The notes under the pieces were generated by a model. The model saw nothing but the letters and a program-made list of their open reading frames with translations, searched no databases and was not told where the DNA came from. From RGIG1681 sp045596905 (GTDB lineage: Bacteria; Bacillota; Clostridia; Christensenellales; UBA1242), in the NCBI GenBank assembly GCA_045596905.1, contig JAZODG010000046.1, positions 1 to 54,538 of the forward strand: 54,538 nucleotides of DNA, in the 5' to 3' direction. The translations under genes were made by a program, and so were the position numbers. Every line of letters begins with the position of its first letter. Position 1 is the first letter of the stretch. Shown here piece after piece: positions 33,939 through 45,000 of this stretch.

Positions 33939-36623
33939 TTATTTCGCATCGTCTCTTAATTTTTCGAAGAGATTTCTAACTCTATCGTTCACAAGAACGT
34001 CAACGCAAGTTCTTGAGCTTGCGCCGGTCATGAAGAATGCACGACCTCTAGGGTTAGTAACAATTGTGTCTTGTTCCTTTTCATTAATCTTACCTGCCTT
34101 TTCATAAAGGACAACAAGGTCGGACATATCTTGAGGAGCAAGAGCGAAGATAAGTGAATATTGACACGCATTGATAATCGCCATTGATTTTCTAGCAATT
34201 TCAGGCGAACCCGTAAAGTCTTTAATGTTCTGCGTAATAACGATTTGCGAACCTTCATACTTACGAATACGTTTTGCCATTTGTTGCATGAAGTCAAGAG
34301 CAACAGTTTTTCTAGGGTCAATGAATACGTGGGCTTCGTCGATAACAACAATAACTTTACGTTTGCAATGGAATCTTGCGTTATAGTCTTTGTTGTTAAT
34401 AACTTCGTTGTTAAGCCAACGCATTACAAGAAGCATTTGCGCGTTTGCAACAGAACCAGCGTTGTTTGCAAGAAGTGACTGGAAGTTGAATACGATGAAG
34501 TTTTCGGCAGATGAAATAGTTGAAGGACCATTCCAAAGCTGAGCGTTTCTACCACCTTCAGCAAACTTGTTAAGATAGATTTTTAAAATCTTATAGTTGT
34601 TTCTGTTATAGTCATCAGTAGCATTTTCATAAAGCTCACTGATATAGTTATACAAGTCTTGCATGATTGGGAACTGTTCTGGTTTAACGTTTTCAATTTG
34701 AGTTGAGTTTGTTATACCAAACTTTGTATAAAGCTGTTTTAAAGCTTCGTTCAAAAGTTCCATACCGTCCATGGTAATACCATCAAGAATCATATCGAAG
34801 AATGATTCAAGGAACTGCATGTGCATCGCAAGAGCAACGTTTCCACCACCTGAGTCTTCGTCGTCCTGAGAAGCACTAACTTGAAGTGGATTGATACGAC
34901 CTTCTCTAGCTGAACCTACGTCAACAACTTTACCGTACATGTTTTTAGCGATAATGTCGTATTCTTTTTCAGGGTCAAGAATGAAGATCTTACTGTCATC
35001 AGCCGCAAGGTTTGCAAGGATTGATTTGGTACAGAATGACTTTCCGCAACCAGATTTACCCATGATAACCATGTTTGAGTTGATTCTTTCTTTGTCTCTT
35101 TGGAAGAAGTCAATGAATACAGGTTCACTGTTCATACCAAGGTAGAAGCCCTTAGGGTCTTGAATAGCGTCTGAAACAAATGGGAAGATAGCTGCAAGAG
35201 ATAATGAGTTAATACCTCTTTCATAACGTTTAAGTGTCATACGTCTTGAAACGTTACAGTTTGTGAAACCTTCTTTTTGTTTTCCGAACAAGTCATAAAC
35301 ACGATAACCTGCTCTCATGATTTGAGTTCTGAACGCTTTCTTTTGTTCTTGCTCAACCATCATGTAAATGTTTGTATCAAACAAAATTTCTGAACCTTGT
35401 TTGATATATGTCAAAAGTTCTGTAAGAGTTTGAATGTGTGTTTCGTTTTCAAGAATACTTGAAGCTTTTCTACTACCTTCAGAAGCTTCCATTCTAACGT
35501 TGATAATCGCCTTATCAAGACGTTTTTCTGATTCGCTTTGTTCAACTGGTTTGAACTTAACGCAGATTCTTGCACCTGGCACTGAGAAGAATGTTCTTCC
35601 CCAAGCGTTTGGAACTGCAAGTGGATAGTCTGAAAGTTGGAAGAATGTGAATGGAGTTCCATCAATAGTAACTCTGTTCATACCGAATGTAACTTTTTCA
35701 GGTTGAATCCATTTAAGCAAATCTTTTGGTTCAAGGTTTTTGATTTCTCTTTCGTCGAAGTTTGCATTATAGAAACTCTTTAAAAAGATTGCTGTTTGGT
35801 TTCTGTCAAGAATCTTTGGTTCAATTGTACCACCAGTTGCACTTTCAAGAGTGCTTGCAACGAAGTTTGCAACTTGAATCAAACTTTTAATGTTTGCACA
35901 ATAGAATGCGATATACATGTGGTCTTTGAAAACTGGGAACTCACTATCAACGTTCATTTGCTCAAGATTTTGAATTCTGGCTTCAGCAATTTCCAAACGT
36001 GGTCTAGCTTCGTTAATATTTGTTGAACCGTTTCTAACAGAGTTCAAGATATCTTCTCTTTTCTTACATTCGTTTTCAATGTAGTTATCAAGAACCATTG
36101 GACGTTGGAACTTATAAAGAGCACCAAGGTCTTCTGGAGAAATAGTTTTCATCGCACTTTCTAAAGCTTCGATATAAGTGTTTTGTCTTTGTTCAGAAAG
36201 CATGTGGAATTGAACACAGTTGATTTCGATAGCAGCACCGAAGTATTCTTTATAATCGATAATACCGATTTGGTGTCTATCATCATATTCTTGTTCCAAA
36301 ATACCAACATATGGCAAAAGGTTTTGAACGTTCTTGTTTGAGTTTGCCTTCATTTTTTTGAAGGAGTTTATACCAAACAACTGTTTAAACAAATCCCCTA
36401 CCATCTGATACATTTTAACACCTGGCGAAATGCTCAAGAAAAGTATCGCGAACACAAGTATGGTTACACCCGAAATAACAAGTTTCACGATAAGCGAAAA
36501 GCCACTTGTCCAAGCAAGTGCTAAAAAGATTAATGCAAATAAAATAACAAATAAGTCTGTAAAGTTCATGCCTTTAAGGAACTGAACTTTAATCTTCGTA
36601 GACTTTGGTATCATTCTTGACAT
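33939..36623 (-). CDS. VirB4-type T4SS ATPase with N-terminal VirB3/PrgI-like membrane segment
   Basis: 894-residue AAA+/RecA-type ATPase of the VirB4/TraE family, the energy source universal to type IV secretion systems. Residues 1-70 resemble a fused PrgI/VirB3 unit: IPKSTKIKVQFLKGMNFTDL followed by two helices (about 22-41 and 45-66). A VirB4 N-terminal domain follows, then Walker A MGKSGCGKS near 517-525, ILDPEKEY soon after, Walker B VIVVIDEAH near 756-764, and the TQNIKDF and PRGRAFF motifs. It lies between two giant VirB6-like genes and the coiled-coil gene. AGGAG precedes the ATG, and a separate promoter lies at 36648-36676. It is the best evidence that the locus is a secretion machine. 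Confidence 0.9.
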   Translation of the reverse strand: MSRMIPKSTKIKVQFLKGMNFTDLFVILFALIFLALAWTSGFSLIVKLVISGVTILVFAILFLSISPGVKMYQMVGDLFKQLFGINSFKKMKANSNKNVQNLLPYVGILEQEYDDRHQIGIIDYKEYFGAAIEINCVQFHMLSEQRQNTYIEALESAMKTISPEDLGALYKFQRPMVLDNYIENECKKREDILNSVRNGSTNINEARPRLEIAEARIQNLEQMNVDSEFPVFKDHMYIAFYCANIKSLIQVANFVASTLESATGGTIEPKILDRNQTAIFLKSFYNANFDEREIKNLEPKDLLKWIQPEKVTFGMNRVTIDGTPFTFFQLSDYPLAVPNAWGRTFFSVPGARICVKFKPVEQSESEKRLDKAIINVRMEASEGSRKASSILENETHIQTLTELLTYIKQGSEILFDTNIYMMVEQEQKKAFRTQIMRAGYRVYDLFGKQKEGFTNCNVSRRMTLKRYERGINSLSLAAIFPFVSDAIQDPKGFYLGMNSEPVFIDFFQRDKERINSNMVIMGKSGCGKSFCTKSILANLAADDSKIFILDPEKEYDIIAKNMYGKVVDVGSAREGRINPLQVSASQDDEDSGGGNVALAMHMQFLESFFDMILDGITMDGMELLNEALKQLYTKFGITNSTQIENVKPEQFPIMQDLYNYISELYENATDDYNRNNYKILKIYLNKFAEGGRNAQLWNGPSTISSAENFIVFNFQSLLANNAGSVANAQMLLVMRWLNNEVINNKDYNARFHCKRKVIVVIDEAHVFIDPRKTVALDFMQQMAKRIRKYEGSQIVITQNIKDFTGSPEIARKSMAIINACQYSLIFALAPQDMSDLVVLYEKAGKINEKEQDTIVTNPRGRAFFMTGASSRTCVDVLVNDRVRNLFEKLRDDAK

Positions 36624-36647
36624 AATTCAAAAATCTCCTATATATAT

Positions 36648-36676
36648 AGTATATAACATTCGAAAATTTCTAGCAA
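36648..36676 (-). promoter_or_regulatory. Internal promoter in front of the VirB4-type gene
   Basis: Minus strand: -35 TTGCTA (36671-36676), 17-bp spacer, -10 TATACT (36648-36653) in an AT-rich stretch just before the AGGAG ribosome site. It would let the ATPase and the two downstream VirB6-like genes be made independently of the 5096-residue gene. Confidence 0.55.
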
Positions 36677-36684
36677 ATAAAGTG

Positions 36685-36696
36685 GGCTCTAGAGCC
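36685..36696. repeat. 12-bp palindrome between the coiled-coil and VirB4-type genes
   Basis: GGCTCTAGAGCC is perfectly self-complementary and lies 21 nt after the coiled-coil gene stop. No U-run follows directly, so it is at best a weak attenuator; it may instead be an operator just upstream of the -35. Confidence 0.45.
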
Positions 36697-36716
36697 AAAT
36701 TTTATCAATATTTTTG

Positions 36717-39050
36717 TTACTTTTTAGTGGTTACATTTCCAATTTCAACGTTCATCATTTTAAGCTTTTTAATAAGTTCACTTTCAATGTTCTTTAGTCT
36801 TTGTAAGAATGTGTCAATTTCTTCAGAAATTGTTGTTTTTGAAGCTTCTGAAGCAGTTTTATATTCAGTAGCTAAATATTTTTGCGTTTTTTTGATGTCT
36901 CTAACATTCATACCGAAATCGTCTGAAAGTGTTCCAAACAATCTTTCAGCATAACCTGAAATTTTGTTATCACCAAGGTTTTCAAATGACAATTTCATGT
37001 TTTGAATTTGGTTCTTAAATTTCATAATAAATGAATTGATAATCTTTTGAATTTGTTTAGCTTCGATTGTTCCCTTTTCAATGTTATAAGTTTCACCAAA
37101 TGCATCGGTTGCTGGGAACACGTATTTATCAAATACATCAATAGATCTATTGTATGAAAGAGTTTTGTTTTCACTAAGAGCTTGTTCGATTTGTTCAGAA
37201 GCAAAGTTCTTTTCAAAATCTCTCTTTTTGTTCTCAATTGAATCAAGAGTGGTTGATGCCAATCTCAATTTGATTGTGTGCGATTGAATATCACTTGTGA
37301 TTTTTTTCATTTTTTGAGTGTTGTCATATGAGAATTTTTGATATGACAAAGCTTCTAATTCAACACCAAGTTTTTCAATACTCTTCTTTTCATTTTCAAC
37401 TTTAGTTTTATATTCTTTGATGCTTTGAACAAGTCCCTTATAAAATTCTGAGTCACCTGCTGGAAGTTTTGAAATAAATGCTTTTGTTTCTTTTGCAACC
37501 TTGTCTTTTCTATCAACTAAAACACCGTTAAGTTTTAGAAGCATGTCAGGACTTGTTGAGAAGAACGCATTTGTATGAACAACTTTTTCAAGTTTGTCAG
37601 CTTTTCCGGCAATAAATGCTTGAAGTTCACTGATTTTCTTGGCATTTGACAAGCTATCAAAATTCTTTAAGTTCTTTGCTTTATGCTTTTCAAATTCCCT
37701 TTTAATTTGATTATTTAATCCATCAAAAATTGTTTCATATCCAATCAAATCTTTTTTCATGGAAATTGTTTTCAATTCTTTTTTGTATTCTTTTGCTTTA
37801 ACAAGGTCTAATTCTTTTTCAGTTTTAGACTTTTTATTTGAATAGTTCTTTCCTAAAAACATTGACGCATTTGTCATTGTTGCAGGAATAAAGTCACTAG
37901 AGTATTGCATACGAGCAGTTGCTTTTGCAACTTCTTCTTCTAGTGTTTTCACAATTTCATGTTGTTGTACAGAGATTGGGCTAGAAGAAAGGTTTAAACT
38001 TCTAATAGCAATATTTCCACTCTCATTGTTTGATTTTAAATAAGTTTTAGATGCAAGTCTTGGGAAGGCTTGTTGGAATTCAACAGAAAACTGTCTTCCA
38101 TTTCCCTTATAATTTTTAACGAATGTTTCAAATCTTTCACGGATTAATCCCCATTCAATCAAATCATGTTGAGCACTTGCATATCTACCACCATTTTCTT
38201 TCGATGATGTGGTTTTGATATTACTTTTTCTAACCCTTGTATTTGCCATATCAACAGCTTTGCTATTGATAACAGAATTTTTTGTTGTATATTTCTTTGA
38301 CGCATCTCTGTATGTGGCTTGATTGGACAAGAAACCATTTTTTTCTAAATAGGTTTTTTGTTTTGAACTGCTGTCAGAGGCAACCTTTTTTTGGGCTACT
38401 TCAAGCAACAAATTCAATTTTTGAGAGAATAAATTGATTCTCTTTTTGATTAAAAACTTTTGTTGTTCTTCTGTGAGCGATTGGAATCTGAACCCTTCAG
38501 CGATAGGTTTTGAGTTCTTATCCATTTGTCCAGAATATTTTTTCATAAACGCAATATTTGCCATTCTGTTCATTGTGTTAACAGCGCCTGGCAAAAAATA
38601 GGTTTTTGCAAAGTTTTCAAAGTTTACACCAAACTCAATTCTATCGTTTCTAATCGCTTTTGTAGAATTGTATCTTTCAATAAGCTTTTCGATTGTTTCA
38701 AGTTGGTCTTTATGGAACTCTTTAAACTTGTCAGGAATTGACTTTTTGAAACTATTTCTTTCAATTTGAATAGTATTTAAAGAACCAATATCTTTAACAA
38801 ATTTATAAGCTATAGACTTTGATTTTGGATATGAAAACTTTGCCTGGCGATTTCTCACCTGGCTAAAGTTTTCAATATCCTTCAAAGCCTGAACTTTAAG
38901 TTCTTTTTGTTTTTTATGATAGGCCTTTTTATCTTCGTCAGACATTTCATTGTAATTTTTTGGCAACTTAAAGTCTATGAGTTCTGTTTTAAGACGCTCA
39001 TTTTCTTCTTTAAGTCTTTTAATTTCTTTTAAAATCTCTTCTCTATTCAT
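36717..39050 (-). CDS. Coiled-coil cytoplasmic protein of unknown function in the secretion locus
   Basis: 777 residues from ATG 39050 (AGGTG upstream; an in-frame GTG at 39059 overlaps that site). No membrane helix or signal peptide. Residues 1-30 are a strong heptad (EEILKEIKRLKEENERLKTEL), and further Lys/Glu-rich helices occur around 400-480 and 540-640. The rest is mostly helical and basic, with a Ser/Thr/Lys-rich stretch near 230-290. I recognise no domain. It lies directly between the 5096-residue protein and the VirB4-type ATPase, so a cytoplasmic scaffold or adaptor for the membrane complex is plausible; this is inferred from position only. Confidence 0.7.
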   Translation of the reverse strand: MNREEILKEIKRLKEENERLKTELIDFKLPKNYNEMSDEDKKAYHKKQKELKVQALKDIENFSQVRNRQAKFSYPKSKSIAYKFVKDIGSLNTIQIERNSFKKSIPDKFKEFHKDQLETIEKLIERYNSTKAIRNDRIEFGVNFENFAKTYFLPGAVNTMNRMANIAFMKKYSGQMDKNSKPIAEGFRFQSLTEEQQKFLIKKRINLFSQKLNLLLEVAQKKVASDSSSKQKTYLEKNGFLSNQATYRDASKKYTTKNSVINSKAVDMANTRVRKSNIKTTSSKENGGRYASAQHDLIEWGLIRERFETFVKNYKGNGRQFSVEFQQAFPRLASKTYLKSNNESGNIAIRSLNLSSSPISVQQHEIVKTLEEEVAKATARMQYSSDFIPATMTNASMFLGKNYSNKKSKTEKELDLVKAKEYKKELKTISMKKDLIGYETIFDGLNNQIKREFEKHKAKNLKNFDSLSNAKKISELQAFIAGKADKLEKVVHTNAFFSTSPDMLLKLNGVLVDRKDKVAKETKAFISKLPAGDSEFYKGLVQSIKEYKTKVENEKKSIEKLGVELEALSYQKFSYDNTQKMKKITSDIQSHTIKLRLASTTLDSIENKKRDFEKNFASEQIEQALSENKTLSYNRSIDVFDKYVFPATDAFGETYNIEKGTIEAKQIQKIINSFIMKFKNQIQNMKLSFENLGDNKISGYAERLFGTLSDDFGMNVRDIKKTQKYLATEYKTASEASKTTISEEIDTFLQRLKNIESELIKKLKMMNVEIGNVTTKK

Positions 39051-39081
39051 AACATTCACCTATCATATTTTTTATGAATTT

Positions 39082-42000
39082 TTATTCTTTACCAAGTTTT
39101 GCCATAAGTTTAGCAATTTGGGTTTTATTTCCGCTAATCTTTGCGTTAACAGCTGCATTGTGACGAGCCATAGCTCTAGCTTGAACGTTTTGTGAAACTC
39201 TTGCGATAACATCACTTTCGTTGAGTGTTTGTTTAGCAACTACCTTTCCGTAACGTCTTACATATTCTTCAGGTCCAAGTGAATAGAATTCACCAAGTTT
39301 ATCCTTAAGAGATGCTTCAACTTTTTCTTCAAGGTATCTATCAAACAATCTATCTCTACGAAGTCTTCTTGTAAGTCTTCTGTAAAGTTTTCTAAAGTCG
39401 GTGTAATCCATGTTACCTGAACCTGGCTTGTAATCGTCATCATCATCGTCGTCTTTATCATCAGCCAAGCCTTTTCTAGCGATTTCACTGAATTTTTCTC
39501 TAAGTGATTGCAAGAAGCTCTTGTTTTGTTCAAGTTTACCCATTGCATGTTCAACATGATGAGTATGCTCTGTCTTAACAATATAGTTTCCACCACTGTC
39601 TTTCTTGTACAATGTTTGGTCACCGTATTGTCTCATCAATTCGCTCCAATGAGATCTCATGTAACTATCAAGTGAGCTTGTGCTTGAAGCTGCAGTTGCG
39701 TTGTACATTGGACTGTTCTTATCCTTAACTTCTTGTCTGATTAATTGGTTAAGTTTTGTTGGAGAGTATTCTTGATGCAAGATTTCTTTTGAAAGCATTG
39801 CTCTGAGTGTGTCAGAGTTGAGTGTTTGAACAACTCTTTGCTCTTCATAAGTCTTCTTATCAAAGATAGCAGTTGGGTTCATTGCAGCAACTTCAATCAA
39901 ACGGTCTCTTGAAGATTCGTTTCTTCTCAAGTATTCAGCAATTTGTTCATTTGTCAAACTTGCTTTAATTTGTGCGTTTGTTGCAGAAGCCATTCTCTTT
40001 TCAAGTTCAGATTGCATTGAAGCAATATCTGCTTTGAATGCACTCCTGTCTGCTTGTTTCTTGATTCCAGCAGCGATTTCTGATTGAATCTTTGAATCAG
40101 AAAGAGCTTTTTGAATATATGAACCCTTGTCTGGAGCTGAAAGTGTTGAGAAGTCAACGCCTTGAGTCTTCCAGTAGTTTTCAATATACTTGCCAATATC
40201 ACTTGTTCTTGGTTGTTTGTAAACCATATCGTGATATGCGTTACCCATAAATTCTTGGTTGCTTGAAAGTGCTTGAGTTCTAGCTTTCTTGATATCAGCT
40301 TCAGTAGCATTTGGATTACCACCAGCTAAGATATCTCTAATAGCTGCATTTTCATTAACAAGAGTTGTATTTCTAAATGCATTAGCGAAGATTTCTTGGT
40401 TAGGATCTCTTCTGTATTGTTGTTGCAATACACTCATTGTATAAGTGTAGTTCTTATATTCTTTCTTTCCAAGTTTCATTGGGTCAACAATTTCGGTTGC
40501 ACCGTCAACTCTTGAACCAATAACACCCTTCTTAGCGTTTTCAACAACACTGCTTCCTGCACTAGTCATTTCTCTTGCGATAATATCAAATTGACTAGCA
40601 GAAATATTCTTAACGATTGAACCACTCATTTGTGATGGAGTAGCTCCACCCTTCATGACGATTTGTCCAGCCTTAACTTTTGCACTTGTAGCTCTAGCAT
40701 GTTCATATCTTTCTTCAGCACTAGCTTCAGTTGCACGGAGTGCATCATATGAAACAGCACCAGATTCAAGGTCACGATATTTAGCAAGTTTTGCACGTTT
40801 TTCAGCAGTTTCGCCTTCAAATGCTTCAACATATTCTTCCATATATTGTCCAGACATTGAACCTTCAGGAACTTCTGTGAAGTATTTTCTTTGAAGTGCT
40901 TCTAATTGTGCTTCAATTTCTTTGTTACCAGCAGCCAAAGCACGATAGTTATGGCCACCCTTCTTGATGAAGTCTTTAACAAAGCTCTTTGAACGGCTTT
41001 GTTGTGAAGCAGAACCTGATTTGAATACAGCTTCAATTTCTTCATACATTGCTGTTCTAGCTTTTACAACATCATCATATTCGCTAACTTCAGCTTGCAT
41101 TCTAGCTCTGTCTGTTCCACCGTTTGCAAGGTCAGTTGCAGCAGCTTCATATTCAAGACGTTTTGCAAGAGCTTCTTCGTAAGCTTGTTCAGCAGATTGT
41201 TCTTCTTTTTCAGCATCACCTTTAGACATAAATTCAATCTTAGACATTTGAGCTTCGATTTGTTGTCTTTCAGCAGAGCCTTCTTTTGTGAATTCTCTAT
41301 ATTGACTGAATAAGAAGTTATTTCTTGTAATTTCATCAACAGAATCAAGTCCGTTACCGTTATGAGTTCTCTTGAATGCATCATTTGCAGCTCTCATAAC
41401 TTCTGTGTTAGATGCAATAATATCAACTACACCGTTGTATCTATCCATGCCACCAGCAGAGATAAATTGACCTTTGCTTCTAAGCACTGCAGTGTTACCA
41501 GCAGTTTCAGCAATAACTTTTGATGCCTTGAACTTGTCACTTGTATCTCTAGAGATAGCAGCAACAACAGCACCAACTTTTGCTTGTTGAGCAATTGCAT
41601 CAACTCTTCCGTCTTTGCTTCTAGCATGTTTCTTTTCGATAGCTGCAATAACAAATTGTTGTCTGTCTGCATCAGTCTTAAGTTTTGAATATTCTTCGCC
41701 AGATTCTGCAGCGCCAACTTCGTCAGCATATTTTGACTTGTAGTAGTCATAAATTGCTGATGATTGAGCAGCAACAACACTGTCAGATTCTTCAAATTTC
41801 TTAAGGTCTTCAGCATCTAATGTTTCAGCATAAGATTCATATTGAGCATTGTCTCTGATAGATTTTTCTTCAGATGCGCTCATAATATCAAGTCTTTGTG
41901 CAACATAGCTTGCAACATCATCAGCGCCTTCGCCAGTTGTTGCAATATGATCTTGAACTTCAGCGTTAGAAATCAAGTCACCTTGTTGTTTGTAAAGGTT

Positions 42001-45000
42001 TTCAACCATATCAGTTTCAGCAGTTCTTGCCTTGATATCGTTATAAACACCTTCAGCACCAACTTGGTCTCTGTTCTTAACTTCATATAATGACATTTGA
42101 CTTGCCTTAGAAACAAGTTTTTCTCTTGTACCCTTTCCTGCACCGTTCAAGAACTCAAGGATAGATGTGTCATCTTTCTTGTCAACACCGGCAGCCGCCA
42201 TATCAGCAAGAACTTGTTGATCTTTACGTGCAAGTTGAAGGAGAAGTTTTTCTTGTTCTTTTTCGCTCAAAGCTTTATAACCGTTATCTGCACCTTCATT
42301 TGCAAGACGATTTCTTTGTTCGAATGTCAAATAGTCTTCACTGAGAGATTTAGCAATGTCACTCATTCTAGCTGAATCAGCACGTTGCATACCTCTCAAG
42401 ATCTTAGAGTTATCAATGTTGTTTTCATGATATTCAAGTGTAATACCACCTTCGCCAACTCTACCGATATACTTGCCAGCTGTATAGTTTTCAATATGAT
42501 CAAGTGAATCACCTGAAAGTTCAGCTTTCTTAGCAGCAAGAACAAGTTCTTGTTCTGTATATTTACTCTTGAAGTTGTTGTAACCTTCTTGAGCTTTGAG
42601 TTGTGATAACAATCTTTGATATTCTTCAGATTGAGAATCGCCAAGACCATATGTGCTTCTTAACAAGTTATCAACGATATCACCCTTGCCTTCAACTTCT
42701 GAGTTAACAAATGTATTGAATGTTGAATTGTATCTATCAATACCATTCTTGCCATTGAATACATCCAAAGACATCAAGTGTTCTTGAGTTCTTTCTTCAG
42801 CAGTTCTAGCAAAGTATCTTTCGTGGTTAGGGTTAAGAACGCCTTCAAAGCTATAGCCTTGCATTTGAGCAGAGATTCTCTTAGCTGCGTTTTGATTGTT
42901 TCTATAGAACTTAGCAAGTTGATTTGCATCAGCACCTTCAAGAGTTGCTGTGTCATCTTTAGCAAACTTTCTATATTCTGCTTCAAGTTGTGCTTTTGTT
43001 GTTGGATCAAGAGATCCTGCATAACTTTGTGTAAATGCTGCTTGAGTTTGAGCAAGTTCAGCTGCGTTCATACCAAGAAGTGCGTTTTGAGTAGCCATTA
43101 CTGAATATTTATCAGTTAAGCCTGAATCTCTAACAATCTTGCCACTTCCTGCCATTCCAGAGAATGCTCTGTAATAGTCAGCTGTCTTGTTGTTGAATGC
43201 GCTTCTTAAGTTCTTCAATCTTCTATTGTTGTTGATTCCACTTAAGTTGCCGTTGTTTGTAGCTTTCATGAAGCCAAGCATTCTACGATCATCTGGAGTT
43301 AATGTTTCTTTTGTAACTCCTTGACGACCGATAAGTCTTGAAAGTTCTTCTGAACCAAGAGCTTCAAGCTCAGCATCTGAAACGTTACCGTCATATGCGC
43401 TATCAATCATTTCTCTTGCTTCTTGATCATAATCAATTGCTCTATTAACAGCAACATTTGCCAAGATTTCGCCTTGTCTATCAAATGAAAGGTTATCCAT
43501 TACATTATGTTTTCCAAGAGCTGCAATGTTTGCACTCAAGTGAGCTGCATAATCTTGGTTTTCACCTTTGCTGTTAAGATCCCAAGCAGATACTTTGAAT
43601 GAACCATCTTCAACATGTTTTTGAACAGCTGCAGAGAATTCACTCTTGTATGCTTCAGGTCTAAGAGTTGAAACAAATCCTGTTCCGTTCTTGAGACTTG
43701 ACTTGATTTGACCCAAGATTTGATCTGGGGTTGTGTCTTCTTTGATGTTATTATCAATTACAAACTTTTGATATACATCTGAGTTCTTATCTTTTGTTAC
43801 ATATGAATATATTGCTTCAGCAACAATATCTTCATTTTGAGCAGCCAAATCAAAGATTGATTGGTTTGTGATACTTTGTGTGCTACCTGTCATTTCTGAA
43901 GCGTAGTCAATACCAAGTCCCAAGTTCTTTGAAAGTTCAGCTCTAACGTTTCCAGTATATTTTGTTGCTTCAATAGCTTTGTTGATACCCATTGTTCCAA
44001 TAGCATCATTTCTCAAAGCATTTCTAAGTGCATCATTTCTTTCATCTTTGCCAACTTTCTTGAGCAGGCCGTTAGCATCTGCAACACTGAATCCAATAGC
44101 ACCAGTTTGAGCATTTCTTGTTGTTTGAAGTCTCAAACCTAAACCACCATGGGTTGTTCCACTTTGAATATATTTAAGTTGTGCAGCAGCATCAAGATTT
44201 TCAGCTTGAACTTTTGCATTGAATGAAGCAAGTTGTTCGCTTGACATTGTTGATCTATAAAGTGCAATCATGTTTTCGTTTGAAATCAAACCATCAACTT
44301 TCTTGCCCTTAACAACACCACCAAGCAATGCTGTGTTAATATCATATCCATTAGCACCAGCATAAGATGCAATTGCGTTTCCAGCAACAACATGTCCTGC
44401 TTTTGTGCCAATCTTATTAAGGATTACATTTGCATATGCGTTTGGTTGACTAGCAACAAAGTTCGCATCTGAAAGTGAACCCATATTATAGTTATATCTA
44501 GCAACTTCTTCAAGGTCATCGCCAACCATTTCTTGACCATAAACAGCTGAATTAACTACTTGTTCAGAGTATGGAGAATTGGTTGCAAGATTTGGAGCAA
44601 ATCCACTTGCTGGCAAGCCTGTTTGAGCAGCGCTATCAATAAGTTGTCCTGTAACAGGAGCTCTTCCTGTTAAGGTTCCCAAACCATTTTGAGATGCAGC
44701 AACTTGTGCTCTCATGTTTGGTTTAATGAATTTTTCGTAGCCTTTTTGTGCAAGAACACTTCCAGCTCCAGCAAGGATAGCACCACCAACGCCACCAGTC
44801 ATAAGACCAAATGCCATTGAACCAGCAACAATTGCTGTCTTTGTGCCCATCTTCTTGAGCATTTCCATTCTTGCTTCTGGGCTAGCTGCATTGAATGCTC
44901 TACCCTTGTTCAAAGCTTTCTTCATAAGCATTGAACCACCAAGAACAACAGCTCCGGCAACTAAGCCACCGGTTGCAAGTGCAAGACCTGCTGTTGCACC

